A stretch of DNA of 64,000 nt. Source: Megasphaera elsdenii. GTDB lineage: Bacteria > Bacillota > Negativicutes > Veillonellales > Megasphaeraceae. Made by a program: the position numbers and the translations under genes. The stretch is from positions 62,001 through 126,000 of the forward strand of contig NZ_JAJBQV010000002.1 in assembly GCF_020539865.1 (NCBI RefSeq). The letters run 5' to 3'. Every line of letters starts with the position of its first letter. The stretch's first letter is position 1. Under the pieces are notes generated by a model that worked only from the letters and a program-made list of their open reading frames with translations, was not told the origin of the DNA and did no database searches. This document shows positions 28,592 through 36,926 of this stretch, piece by piece.

Positions 28592-29566
28592 ATGGTTTTC
28601 TGGTTCATCATCGAACACACGATGCTTCCCATTTTCTTTCTCGTCGTCCTAGGCTATTTCCTCGATAAGAAATTCCACCTCGACGTCAAGACCTTGTCGA
28701 AGCTCATGTTCTTCCTGGTCATCCCCAGTTTCATCTTCACCAACATCTATACGACGCAATTCCCGGCAACAAGTATCAATATCATCGCCGCCATTGCCAT
28801 CTTCATGTTCATCTGCTTCATCATCGCCAATATCGTAGCCCGTATCCGCCATTATGACACAGCCATGCTGGAATCGTGCCGCAACGCCTTCATGTTCAAC
28901 AACACAGGCAATCTGGGCGTCGCCTTGATCATCCTCGTCTTTTCCCATGACCCCTTCGTCGTCAACGGCCAGACGCCGTATCTGGCCGAAGCCATGGTCG
29001 TCCAGATCATCATCTTCATGATCCAGAGCATTTCCCTTAACACACTCGGTCTTTACCAGGCCGGCCGAGGTCGCCTGACGGCCCGGGATACACTGGCCGT
29101 CATGTTCCACATGCCCTTGCTTTACGTCTTGGCTGCAGCCCTCATAGCCCGCTACGTCGGCTGGGACGCCAAAGACTTCTTCTTATGGCCCATCATGGAA
29201 ATGGCCAGCAAGGCCCTCCTGCCCCTGGCCATGGTCAGCATTGGCGCCCAGTTATCGCAGACGAAGATTCATTGGCTCGACAAGGACGTCTGGATTGTCA
29301 GCATCCTCAAGATGACCGCCCTGCCCCTCATCGGCCTGGCCATGATTTATATCGCCAATGCCTTCCGGCCCGGCATGTTCACAGCCGTCAGCGCTACGGT
29401 CTTCCTCATTTACTGTGCTATACCGACAGCTGTCAATACGGCTCTGTTCGCCATCGAATTCGACAACAATCCCGATTATGCCACGCAGGTCGTCATGAAT
29501 ACGACGGCCCTCAGCGCCGTATCCTTGACCTTCTATATTTTCTTGGGACACATTCTTTTTGTCTAA
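28592..29566 (+). CDS. AEC-family transporter
   Basis: The 324-residue membrane protein has about ten hydrophobic helices in two repeats and the family's broken-helix segments NAFMFNNTGNLGVALIIL and IPTAVNTALFAIEFDNN. AEC (auxin efflux carrier) family members in bacteria move organic acids such as malate, often out of the cell or in exchange. The start ATG 28592 follows AAGGAG by 11 bases. It may be co-transcribed with the upstream amidohydrolase, suggesting transport of its substrate or product; this is inference. Confidence 0.87.
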   Translation: MVFWFIIEHTMLPIFFLVVLGYFLDKKFHLDVKTLSKLMFFLVIPSFIFTNIYTTQFPATSINIIAAIAIFMFICFIIANIVARIRHYDTAMLESCRNAFMFNNTGNLGVALIILVFSHDPFVVNGQTPYLAEAMVVQIIIFMIQSISLNTLGLYQAGRGRLTARDTLAVMFHMPLLYVLAAALIARYVGWDAKDFFLWPIMEMASKALLPLAMVSIGAQLSQTKIHWLDKDVWIVSILKMTALPLIGLAMIYIANAFRPGMFTAVSATVFLIYCAIPTAVNTALFAIEFDNNPDYATQVVMNTTALSAVSLTFYIFLGHILFV

Positions 29567-29642
29567 ATGATATATTTTTTATCGAATCGTTAAGAAAATC
29601 AACATATCCTAACTTTTATCGAAAGAATTGCAAAAAAAGTTA

Positions 29643-29671
29643 TTGACACGGCGTGATTTTACTTATATAAT
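29643..29671 (+). promoter_or_regulatory. Promoter of amtB-glnK
   Basis: TTGACA (29643-29648) and TATAAT (29666-29671) with 17 bases between them are a perfect consensus promoter, giving a leader of about 165 bases before amtB. Confidence 0.9.
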
Positions 29672-29703
29672 AATTCCATCAGCAGAATAATGACGGCAAA
29701 GGA

Positions 29704-29740
29704 GCCCAAGAAGACGATATCTCTGTCTTCTTGGGCTTTT
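29704..29740 (+). terminator. First leader hairpin of amtB (attenuator-like terminator)
   Basis: GCCCAAGAAGAC pairs perfectly with GTCTTCTTGGGC (12 base pairs, 9-base loop), followed by TTTT. The preceding sequence ATGACGGCAAAGGAGCCC resembles that seen before terminators in nitrogen-assimilation leaders controlled by ANTAR proteins; this resemblance is from memory. Confidence 0.7.
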
Positions 29741-29779
29741 CGTATATTCTGGCGATAATAAAATACGACAATAGACAAC

Positions 29780-29823
29780 GATGTCTTTTTCCTGATAATC
29801 CTATCAGGAAAGGCATCTTTTTT
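29780..29823 (+). terminator. Second leader hairpin of amtB (attenuator-like terminator)
   Basis: GATGTC pairs with GGCATC as the outer stem and TTTCCTGATA with TATCAGGAAA as the inner stem, followed by six T residues, 7 bases before the amtB ribosome binding site. With the first hairpin it makes two terminators in tandem ahead of the gene. Confidence 0.8.
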
Positions 29824-29844
29824 ATTTGTCAGGAGGTTGGGAAT

Positions 29845-31254
29845 ATGAAAAAATTATGGTCACGTTTAGGAGTGCTGCTCCCGTGTCTGCTCATGGCAGC
29901 GCCGGCAGCCTTCGCTTCCGATCCGGGAACGATCGATACAGGCGATACGGCCTGGGTTCTCATCAGTGCCGCCCTGGTCTTTATCATGACGCCGGGCCTG
30001 GGCTTCTTCTATGGCGGCATGGTCCGCAACAAGAACGTCTTGACGACGATCATGCAGAGTTTCTTCATCGTCGCCATGATTTCTGTAGAATGGATTCTCA
30101 TTGGCTATGCCATGACCTTCGGTACAGATATTAATGGTTTCATCGGTTCTTTTGATAAAGTCGGCCTTGCCGGTGTCGGCATGGCTGTCCTGGAAAACGG
30201 GACGATTCCGGAAATGGCTTTCGTCGCCTTCCAGTGCATGTTCGCCGTCATCACACCGGCCCTGATCACCGGCGCTTTCGCCGAACGCATGAAGTTCCAC
30301 GCTTTCGTCGTCTTCATCCTGCTCTGGGCTATCTTCATCTACAACCCCATGGCACACTGGGTCTGGGGCGGCGGCTTCCTGGCTAAACTCGGTGCCCTCG
30401 ACTTCGCCGGCGGCCTGGTCATCCACATCCTCTCCGGTGTTTCGGGCCTGACCCTCTGCGTCCTCCTGGGCAAACGCTATGGCTATGGGAAAATCCCCAT
30501 GGTTCCGCATAATCTGCCTATGACCGTCCTCGGCGCAGCCCTCCTCTGGTTCGGCTGGTTCGGTTTCAACGCCGGCAGTGCTCTCGGCGCCAACGCACTG
30601 GCTGCCAGCGCGTTCATCGCTTCTCAAGCCGCTGCCGCTGCAGCTACGGTCACCTGGGTCGCTGTCGAATGGATTGTCCAGGGTAAACCGACCATCCTCG
30701 GTGCCGCTTCGGGCTGCATCGCCGGCCTGGTTGCCATCACACCGGCAGCTGGCTTCGTCGCTCCCCTTCCAGCCTTGATCATCGGCGCTGTCGGCGGTGT
30801 CATCTGCTACTTCGCCGTCGCCGTCGTCAAAGCCAAACTCGGTTACGACGATTCCCTCGACGCCTTCGGTATCCACGGTATCGGCGGTACATGGGGCTCC
30901 ATCGCCACCGGCATCTGGGCTACGACGGAAGTCAACCCAGCCGGGGCTAACGGCCTCTTCTACGGCAGCTCGGATTTGCTCGTCGCTCAGATTATTTCCA
31001 CTGTCGTCGCTTACGCCCTGGCCATTGTCGGCACGTTCATCATCTTCAAGATCATCAGCCTCTTCATGACGGTCCGCACCGATAAGAATGAAGAAATCAC
31101 AGGCCTGGACATTGGCGAACACGGCGAACGGGGTTATAATTATGCTATCATGTCCGGCAGCCCCTTCGGCGAAACGCCGGCGACGCCGCTCGGCAATGCA
31201 TCCTTGAACAATGCCGCTGTCAACAGCGCAGGCATTAACGGTCGTAACTTATAG
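29845..31254 (+). CDS. amtB: ammonium transporter
   Basis: AmtB moves ammonium across the inner membrane and is gated by GlnK. The 469-residue protein starts with a cleavable signal sequence (MKKLWSRLGVLLPCLLMAAP, ending near AFAS), as in many Amt proteins, followed by eleven helices. Family motifs include MTPGLGFFYGGMVRNKN, the pore region PMAHWVWGGGFL and DAFGIHGIGGTWGS with the twin-histidine pore residues. A hydrophilic C-terminal tail ends in NGRNL. AGGAGG precedes ATG 29845. The neighbouring PII gene and the leader point to nitrogen control. Confidence 0.95.
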   Translation: MKKLWSRLGVLLPCLLMAAPAAFASDPGTIDTGDTAWVLISAALVFIMTPGLGFFYGGMVRNKNVLTTIMQSFFIVAMISVEWILIGYAMTFGTDINGFIGSFDKVGLAGVGMAVLENGTIPEMAFVAFQCMFAVITPALITGAFAERMKFHAFVVFILLWAIFIYNPMAHWVWGGGFLAKLGALDFAGGLVIHILSGVSGLTLCVLLGKRYGYGKIPMVPHNLPMTVLGAALLWFGWFGFNAGSALGANALAASAFIASQAAAAAATVTWVAVEWIVQGKPTILGAASGCIAGLVAITPAAGFVAPLPALIIGAVGGVICYFAVAVVKAKLGYDDSLDAFGIHGIGGTWGSIATGIWATTEVNPAGANGLFYGSSDLLVAQIISTVVAYALAIVGTFIIFKIISLFMTVRTDKNEEITGLDIGEHGERGYNYAIMSGSPFGETPATPLGNASLNNAAVNSAGINGRNL

Positions 31255-31265
31255 AGGTGATACGA

Positions 31266-31631
31266 ATGGAAGAACATCCGATTACAAAAGTAGAAATCAT
31301 CACTCGTCCGAGTAAATTGGAAGAGCTCAAAGAAGCCCTGAACAACATCGGTGTCATGGGCATGACTGTCAGCCAGGTCTTCGGCTGCGGCCTCCAGAAA
31401 GGCTACGTCGAAGTCTACCGCGGCCAGCGGTACAACATCAACCTCCTGCCAGGCATCAAAGTCGAAACGGTCGTCTGTGAAGTGCCGGTCGACAAAGTCG
31501 TCGAAGTCGCCCAGAAAGTCTGCAAGACAGGCAAACCGGGCGACGGCAAGATTTTCATCTACCGCCTGAACGATGCCGTCCGCATCCGGACAGGCGAACG
31601 AGGACCTATCGCCATCATGGACGAAAAGTGA
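31266..31631 (+). CDS. glnK: nitrogen regulatory protein PII (GlnK-type)
   Basis: PII proteins sense 2-oxoglutarate and ATP/ADP and block AmtB through the T-loop. The 121-residue product has ITRPSKLEELKEALNNIG at the N-terminus, the T-loop GCGLQKGYVEVYRGQRYNIN with the tyrosine at the usual modification position (YRGxxY), and the C-terminal GDGKIFIYRLNDAVRIRTGE ATP-site motif. The canonical arginine before QKG is replaced by leucine, and LPK by LPG. GAGGTG lies 6 bases before ATG 31266. It is 11 bases after amtB, the classic operon. Confidence 0.94.
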   Translation: MEEHPITKVEIITRPSKLEELKEALNNIGVMGMTVSQVFGCGLQKGYVEVYRGQRYNINLLPGIKVETVVCEVPVDKVVEVAQKVCKTGKPGDGKIFIYRLNDAVRIRTGERGPIAIMDEK

Positions 31632-31637
31632 GTGTAC

Positions 31638-31672
31638 AAACGGGGCTGTCGCATGGGCGACAGCCCCGTTTT
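31638..31672 (+). terminator. Intrinsic terminator after glnK
   Basis: AAACGGGGCTGTCGC pairs with GCGACAGCCCCGTTTT around a short loop. It is followed by GAGTATCAAGTTT, a tail shared with the terminator at 36861. Confidence 0.9.
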
Positions 31673-31703
31673 GAGTATCAAGTTTACAAAAAATCGGCCC
31701 ATT

Positions 31704-32597
31704 TCACAAAGTCCCTCGCTGCCAGCGGGATAAGAGGAAATTACGGAATCGTTCTACAACCGGTAAGACCTGGGCCTGCCGTAACATGGCCAGGAAGAGG
31801 TATCGCTGTTCAATAGGATCGGCAATCGGTATCCGGTCGAGGTCATAATATTGTAACGTATAAAAATCAGGTACTATCGCAACGCCATAGCCAGCTGCTA
31901 CGAAGCCGGCCATGGCGTTGTCTTCTTCTACGTGGCAGGCAACTTTTAAATGGACGTCAGCCTGTTCTAAGAGACCTTGGATAATGTCACTGAGACCACT
32001 GTTTTTGCCGAATGCGATGAATGGATAGGGTTCCAGTTCCTTCAGGGATACGGAACCGCGATTGCTCAGGGGATGCCCCTTGGGGACGGCGACGACCAAA
32101 TTTTCTTCGGCAATCGGATAGAAGACAACATCCGGTTCATTTTCGACAAAAGAACAGAGGGCAACATCGATTTCTTCTTCTTTCAATTCCTTGATGAGCG
32201 CTGCTGTCGTCCCCTGGTGAAAGTCGAAGGTAATGCCGCCATTGCCTTCGGCAGCCTGGAACTGGGTAATCATCTCCGGGACCATCGTATAGCCCATAGT
32301 ATAAATGAAGCCCAGCGTAATTTTCCCCTGGTCCGGCCGCGTATAGGCTTTCATCAAGTCGACACCGCGGCCGAGTTCCTGCAGCGACCGTTTGACATAG
32401 GGCAGGAACAGATGGCCATACTTATTCAAATAGATATTGCGCCCCCGTTTTTCAAAGAGCTGGATGCCCAGCTCTTTTTCCATATCCCGGATAGCCCGGT
32501 TCAAACTCGGTTCGGTAATGTACAGGGCTTCGGCCGCTTTTCGATAGTGTTCGGTCTCAGCCAGTTTCAAGAAGTATTGAAGTTGCTTTAAATTCAT
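31704..32597 (-). CDS. LysR-family transcriptional regulator (hydroaromatic locus, left)
   Basis: The 297-residue protein has the LysR helix-turn-helix (LKQLQYFLKLAETEHYRKAA, ITEPSLNRAIRDMEKELG) and the effector-binding domain (TLGFIYTMGY from about residue 92), resembling the CynR/CysL-like group. It is divergent from the enoate-reductase-type gene at 33006, so it probably controls that gene and perhaps the following dehydrogenase and dehydratase. The inducer might be quinate, shikimate or a dehydro form; this is inferred from the target genes only. Confidence 0.88.
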   Translation of the reverse strand: MNLKQLQYFLKLAETEHYRKAAEALYITEPSLNRAIRDMEKELGIQLFEKRGRNIYLNKYGHLFLPYVKRSLQELGRGVDLMKAYTRPDQGKITLGFIYTMGYTMVPEMITQFQAAEGNGGITFDFHQGTTAALIKELKEEEIDVALCSFVENEPDVVFYPIAEENLVVAVPKGHPLSNRGSVSLKELEPYPFIAFGKNSGLSDIIQGLLEQADVHLKVACHVEEDNAMAGFVAAGYGVAIVPDFYTLQYYDLDRIPIADPIEQRYLFLAMLRQAQVLPVVERFRNFLLSRWQRGTL

Positions 32598-33005
32598 GGT
32601 CTTCTCCTTTCACATACGTATTTATCATAGATTGTGATAAAGAGCCCTAAATTAATAGTTTTTTAGTTCGTATTTCCGCAAAAATAGCTATCAATTCACA
32701 CCTTTTATAGCAATAAAACTATTCGTTTAACGAACAATCCCCTTTTACTGGTCTTACGCTATATTATGCGTTTTACATAAATCTCGACAAGCGGGTCTCT
32801 GGAAATGAATCTATCATCCCAAGGCAATTCTCAAGATTATTGTATCATTTTTAATAGTTTTTTTGAACTGTTTTTTATTATTTTAAGAAATTGTGCTATT
32901 AGATTTCTCTCCGTATAATAAAGGCGTACCGAAAACATAGTTCGATATTTCACAGAAAAATCTATTTCTATATTTCTTATAGTATGATAAGGAGGAACTC
33001 CCTTT
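32598..33005. other. Divergent regulatory region between LysR and the oxidoreductase gene
   Basis: The 408-base AT-rich spacer holds no gene. Besides the promoter at 32891-32919 it contains two candidate operator palindromes: ATAG-N8-CTAT at 32707-32722 and TTCGTTTAACGAA at 32722-32734. LysR proteins usually bind such T-N11-A-like repeats. Confidence 0.6.
32891..32919 (+). promoter_or_regulatory. Promoter of the first enoate-reductase-type gene
   Basis: TTGTGC (32891-32896) and TATAAT (32914-32919) are 17 bases apart. The weak -35 box fits an activator-dependent promoter. Confidence 0.75.
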
Positions 33006-35012
33006 ATGAGTCAGCACTATCCGCACATTTTTGAACCGTTCACTGTCAAACGCACGACTTTCCGCAACCGCGTCATCATGCCGCCGATGGGTTCAAACCT
33101 GGCCACCTTTACCGGTGAAGTTTCAGAAGATATAAAAAACTACTACGGCCTCCGTGCCCGCGGCGGTACAGCCCTGATTATCGTCGAAAACGCCTGTATC
33201 GACTATCCCCTGGCCACGAACGGCACCAAACAGCTGCGCATCGACAACAAGCAGTTCATCCCAGGTCTCTACGAATTGACGGAATGCATCCATCAGTACG
33301 GCGCCCTGGCTTCTATCCAGCTCAACCACGCCGGCGCTTCCGCTTATCCAGAAAGACTGAACGGTCTTCAGGCCGTCTCGGCATCGTCGGTTCCTTCCAA
33401 AGAAGGCAATCCGGCACCGCGTCCGCTGGAAAAATGCGAAATCCTCAACATTGTCCAGAAATATGCCGAAGCTGCCCAACGCGCCGTCCAGGCCGGCTTC
33501 GATATGGTCGAAATCCACGGGGGCCATTCGTACCTCCTGGACCAGTTCTTATCACCGTACTACAACAAACGGACTGACGAATTCGGCGGCTCTCACGAAA
33601 ACCGGGCCCGCTTCGCCCGCCTCGTCGTCGAAGCCGTCCGCAAGGCCGTCGGACCGTGGGTGCCCATTTCTTTCCGCATTTCAGCAGACGAATTCATCAA
33701 AGGCGGAAACACCTTGGACGACACACTGAAACTCTTGGAATACATCGAACCGGAAGTCGACATCATCAACGTTTCCGCCGCCGTCAACGACTCCATCCAG
33801 TACCAGATCGATAAATGCGACCTGCCTGACGCCTGGCGCGCCTACCTGTCGGAAGCGGTAAAGAAGAAATTCAACAAACCGGTCATCATTTCCGGCAATA
33901 TCCGCAATCCCCAGGTAGCCGACCAGATCATCGCCGAAGGCAAGACAGACTTCATCGCCATCGGCCGCGGCCTCATCGCCGATCCCGATTGGGCCCGCAA
34001 AGCACAGAGCGGCCGTACCTGCGATATCCGCAAGTGTATTTCCTGCAACATCGGCTGTGCCGATCACCGCATCGCCAAATCCCAGCCGATCCGCTGCACC
34101 GTCAATCCGGCTGTCTGTGGCGGCGAAGCCTATAAAAAGCAGAAAGTCACGCGCGATATCCACGTCGTCGTCATCGGCGGCGGTACATCGGGCCTGGAAG
34201 CAGCCTGCACGGCCGCTGAAGTCGGCTGCCGCGTCACCCTCATCGAACGGGAAGGCGAAGTCGGCGGCCTGGCCCGCAAAATCGCCCGCTTCCCGGAAAA
34301 GAGCCGCATCGAAGACTTCCCGGCTTATCTCGAACACCGGGCTGCTCAGCTGCCAAATCTGACCATCAAACTGAACACAACGGCTACCAAAGAAATGCTG
34401 GCTGAACTCAAGCCGGACATCCTCTATGCCGCCACAGGTTCCAAACCGATGCTGCCGCCTATCGAAGGCCTGCGCGAACTGACCGATGCCGAAGGCTCCC
34501 ACATCCGTTCCATCTACGGCTTCATGGATAACATCCCTTACTATGAAGTCAACGCCGAAGGCAAAAAAGTCGTCATCATCGGCTGCGGCGCTGTCGGCCT
34601 GGACGTCATGGAATTCTTCACGCTGCGCAAAGCCGACGTCGCCATGATCGAAATGATGCCGTCCTTCGGGAAAGACGCGGACATCGTTTCCAAATCGACG
34701 TTCAAGGAACTCCTGGCAACCCATCCCGTCGACATGCATCTCGGCACGGCACTGCAGAAAGTCTGCCCGGACAAATTCATCGCATCCCACAACGGTGAAT
34801 CTGCCGAATATCCCTTCGACTACGGTTTCATCTGCATGGGCCTCGTCCCGGATATCCCTGCTGACGACCCCTTCAAGGCCTATGCCGAAGAACAGGGCAT
34901 TCCCTTCTGCAACTTCGGCAACAGCCGCAAGACGGGCCAGATCATCCACGGCACGGAATTAGGCCGCAACATCGTCGCTACCATCGATATGATCGGCGGT
35001 TTCGACGACTAA
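33006..35012 (+). CDS. FMN/4Fe-4S/FAD enoate reductase-type oxidoreductase (2,4-dienoyl-CoA reductase family), copy 1
   Basis: The 668-residue protein has the three-part architecture of 2-enoate and 2,4-dienoyl-CoA reductases. An old-yellow-enzyme TIM barrel (residues 1 to about 345) carries FRNRVIMPPMG, IQLNHAGA and EIHGGHSYLLDQFLSPYYN with a catalytic-type tyrosine. A 4Fe-4S motif follows (CISCNIGC plus CTVNP). Then come FAD- and NAD(P)-binding Rossmann folds (VVVIGGGTSGLEAACTA and VVIIGCGAVGLDVMEFF). Such enzymes reduce C=C bonds next to a carboxyl or carbonyl group with NADH. Next to quinate/shikimate genes, a (dehydro)shikimate-type substrate is the leading guess; it is not proven. GGAGG precedes the ATG. 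Confidence 0.9.
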   Translation: MSQHYPHIFEPFTVKRTTFRNRVIMPPMGSNLATFTGEVSEDIKNYYGLRARGGTALIIVENACIDYPLATNGTKQLRIDNKQFIPGLYELTECIHQYGALASIQLNHAGASAYPERLNGLQAVSASSVPSKEGNPAPRPLEKCEILNIVQKYAEAAQRAVQAGFDMVEIHGGHSYLLDQFLSPYYNKRTDEFGGSHENRARFARLVVEAVRKAVGPWVPISFRISADEFIKGGNTLDDTLKLLEYIEPEVDIINVSAAVNDSIQYQIDKCDLPDAWRAYLSEAVKKKFNKPVIISGNIRNPQVADQIIAEGKTDFIAIGRGLIADPDWARKAQSGRTCDIRKCISCNIGCADHRIAKSQPIRCTVNPAVCGGEAYKKQKVTRDIHVVVIGGGTSGLEAACTAAEVGCRVTLIEREGEVGGLARKIARFPEKSRIEDFPAYLEHRAAQLPNLTIKLNTTATKEMLAELKPDILYAATGSKPMLPPIEGLRELTDAEGSHIRSIYGFMDNIPYYEVNAEGKKVVIIGCGAVGLDVMEFFTLRKADVAMIEMMPSFGKDADIVSKSTFKELLATHPVDMHLGTALQKVCPDKFIASHNGESAEYPFDYGFICMGLVPDIPADDPFKAYAEEQGIPFCNFGNSRKTGQIIHGTELGRNIVATIDMIGGFDD

Positions 35013-35017
35013 TGACT

Positions 35018-35087
35018 TCCGTCTGTATTTCTGCCATAACCAATATCCCACGTTGGTTATGGCAAAATACAAACGGATATTTTTTTA
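35018..35087 (+). terminator. Long-stem intrinsic terminator after the first oxidoreductase
   Basis: TGCCATAACCAA pairs with TTGGTTATGGCA and the stem extends outward through TGTATTT/AAATACA to CCGT/ACGG, followed by seven T residues. Confidence 0.9.
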
Positions 35088-35108
35088 TTAACGATGATAC
35101 GGGGTTCA

Positions 35109-35137
35109 TTGTATTTCTTTAAATTATTTGCTACACT
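35109..35137 (+). promoter_or_regulatory. Promoter of the dehydrogenase-aroD operon
   Basis: TTGTAT (35109-35114) and TACACT (35132-35137) are 17 bases apart, after the terminator of the upstream gene and 42 bases before the next start codon. Confidence 0.65.
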
Positions 35138-35178
35138 AAAATTCAGATTATCTGTATTTATCACTAGGAGGATGTATT

Positions 35179-36057
35179 ATGGGTAAAATTGCAGTTACAG
35201 AACGCGTTACAGGGCATACGGAATTAATCGGTCTCATTGCCTATCCAATCCGCCACAGTATGTCTCCAACCATGCACAACGAAGCCTTCAAGAAATTAGG
35301 CCTCGATTACGTCTACGTCTGCTTTGAAGTCGACAATTCGACGCTGGAAGACACGGTCAAAGGCCTGCGCGCTATGAAAGTCCGCGGTTGGAACGTCTCC
35401 ATGCCCAACAAAGGACCGATTACACAGTATCTCGATAAATTGTCGCCGGCATCTCAAATCATCGGTGCCTGCAACACCGTCGTCAACGACAACGGCGTCC
35501 TGACCGGTACGATTACCGACGGTATCGGTGCCATGCAGGCCCTCAAAGACGAAGGTGTCGAATATATCGGCAAAAAAATGGTCGTCATCGGTGCCGGCGG
35601 TGCCGCTACGGCCATCGAAGTACAGGCAGCCCTCGATGGCGTCCGCGAACTGACGATTTTCAACCGCGCCGACGAATTCTACGCCCACGGCGAAGAAACG
35701 GTCAAGAAACTGCGCGAACGCACGGATTGCATCGTCAACATCTATCCCCTCGAAGACCATGCTAAATTGAAAGAAGAACTGGACAGCGCTGATATCTACA
35801 TCGACAGCACGTCGTGCGGCATGAAACCGTTGGAAGACGTCGTAGCTATCCCCGATAAATCCTATCTCCGCCCGGACCTGGTCGTCATGGATACGGTCTA
35901 CGCTCCGCGCCAGACGAAACTCATGAAATGGTGCGACGAAGTAGGCTGCAAAAACTTCAACGGCCTCGGCATGATGCTCTATCAGGGCGCTGCTGCGTTC
36001 AAACTCTGGACTGGCAAAGAAATGCCTGTCGACTTCATCAAAGACGTCTTATTCTAA
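35179..36057 (+). CDS. quinate/shikimate dehydrogenase (YdiB-like AroE paralogue 1)
   Basis: The 292-residue protein belongs to the shikimate dehydrogenase family. The substrate motif IRHSMSPTMHN contains the two serines that bind the carboxylate. The catalytic Lys lies in SMPNKGPITQYLD and the Asp in TITDGIGAM. The cofactor fold shows VVIGAGGAATAIEVQAAL and FNRADEF. NRxDEFF-type sequence and a C-terminal GMMLYQGAAAFKLWTGKEMP match YdiB, which uses quinate or shikimate with NAD(P), more than biosynthetic AroE. AGGAGG precedes the ATG. It is 22 bases ahead of aroD. Confidence 0.9.
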   Translation: MGKIAVTERVTGHTELIGLIAYPIRHSMSPTMHNEAFKKLGLDYVYVCFEVDNSTLEDTVKGLRAMKVRGWNVSMPNKGPITQYLDKLSPASQIIGACNTVVNDNGVLTGTITDGIGAMQALKDEGVEYIGKKMVVIGAGGAATAIEVQAALDGVRELTIFNRADEFYAHGEETVKKLRERTDCIVNIYPLEDHAKLKEELDSADIYIDSTSCGMKPLEDVVAIPDKSYLRPDLVVMDTVYAPRQTKLMKWCDEVGCKNFNGLGMMLYQGAAAFKLWTGKEMPVDFIKDVLF

Positions 36058-36079
36058 TCCAAGGAGGCTATGCTCAACC

Positions 36080-36826
36080 ATGGTAACAATCGGTAATGTC
36101 GCTTTAAACAATGGAATCCCTAAAATCTGCGTCCCCATCGTCGGCCGCACTCTTTCTGAACTCGTCCAGGAATGCCGTTATCTCCAGGATAAAATCTACG
36201 ACGTCGTCGAACTGCGCATCGACTTCTTAAAAGACGTCACGTCCCTCGACGCTGTCGGCGAAGCCTTGGCAACCGTCCGCCAGGAATTGCCGAACGGTGC
36301 TATCCTGTTCACGTTCCGCACCAAAGAAGAAGGCGGCGAAACGGAAGTCCCTGAAAGCTACTATTTCGACCTCATCGACTACGCTATCAAAAGCGGTAAA
36401 ATCGATGCCGTCGACGTCGAATACTTCCGCGACCGCGCCAGCATCGAAAAAGTCCTGGCCGTTGCGAAAGAACACGGCGTCACGGTCATCATGAGCAACC
36501 ACGACTTCGACAAGACACCGTCTTTCGATGAAATCACTGGCCGCCTCATGGGCATGAAGAAACTCGGTGCCGACGTAGCCAAACTGGCCTGCATGCCGAA
36601 CTCGGCTAAAGACGTCCTGACCCTCTTGTCAGCAACGGAAGCCGTCAAATCCAAGTATCCCGACGAACCGCTCATCACCATGTCCATGGGAAAACTCGGC
36701 GCCATCAGCCGCATCAGCGGGGAAATCTTCGGCTCTGCCCTGACCTTCGGCTCGGCTAAAAAAGCCTCTGCTCCGGGCCAGCTGGAAGTCACGACACTGC
36801 AAAAAATATTACAAGCCCTTCACTAA
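36080..36826 (+). CDS. aroD: type I 3-dehydroquinate dehydratase
   Basis: AroD interconverts 3-dehydroquinate and 3-dehydroshikimate through a Schiff-base lysine. The 248-residue protein has ICVPIVGRT at the first strand, ELRIDFL, the catalytic His in IMSNHDFDKTP and the Schiff-base Lys in DVAKLACMPNS, and ends with SAPGQLEVTTLQKIL. The biosynthetic aro operon at 45676-53219 contains no dehydroquinase gene, so this enzyme may serve both biosynthesis and the neighbouring hydroaromatic genes. The ydiB-aroD pairing also exists in E. coli. Confidence 0.95.
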   Translation: MVTIGNVALNNGIPKICVPIVGRTLSELVQECRYLQDKIYDVVELRIDFLKDVTSLDAVGEALATVRQELPNGAILFTFRTKEEGGETEVPESYYFDLIDYAIKSGKIDAVDVEYFRDRASIEKVLAVAKEHGVTVIMSNHDFDKTPSFDEITGRLMGMKKLGADVAKLACMPNSAKDVLTLLSATEAVKSKYPDEPLITMSMGKLGAISRISGEIFGSALTFGSAKKASAPGQLEVTTLQKILQALH

Positions 36827-36860
36827 GAGCTATTAATGGTCTCTCCTATAAAGATATAGC

Positions 36861-36895
36861 AAAAGGCGCTGTCCCATGAAGACAGCGCCTTTTTG
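36861..36895 (+). terminator. Intrinsic terminator after aroD
   Basis: AAAAGGCGCTGTC pairs with GACAGCGCCTTTTT; it can also serve the convergent transporter gene. It is followed by GAGTATTAAGTTTG, as after glnK. Confidence 0.9.
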
Positions 36896-36926
36896 AGTAT
36901 TAAGTTTGCCGTTTGCAGTCTTCTTT

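Noticed and set aside
29866..31122. 418-codon open frame antisense to amtB
   Set aside because: Composition is dominated by Asp, Glu and Gly from the reverse complement of membrane codons; amtB explains the region completely.
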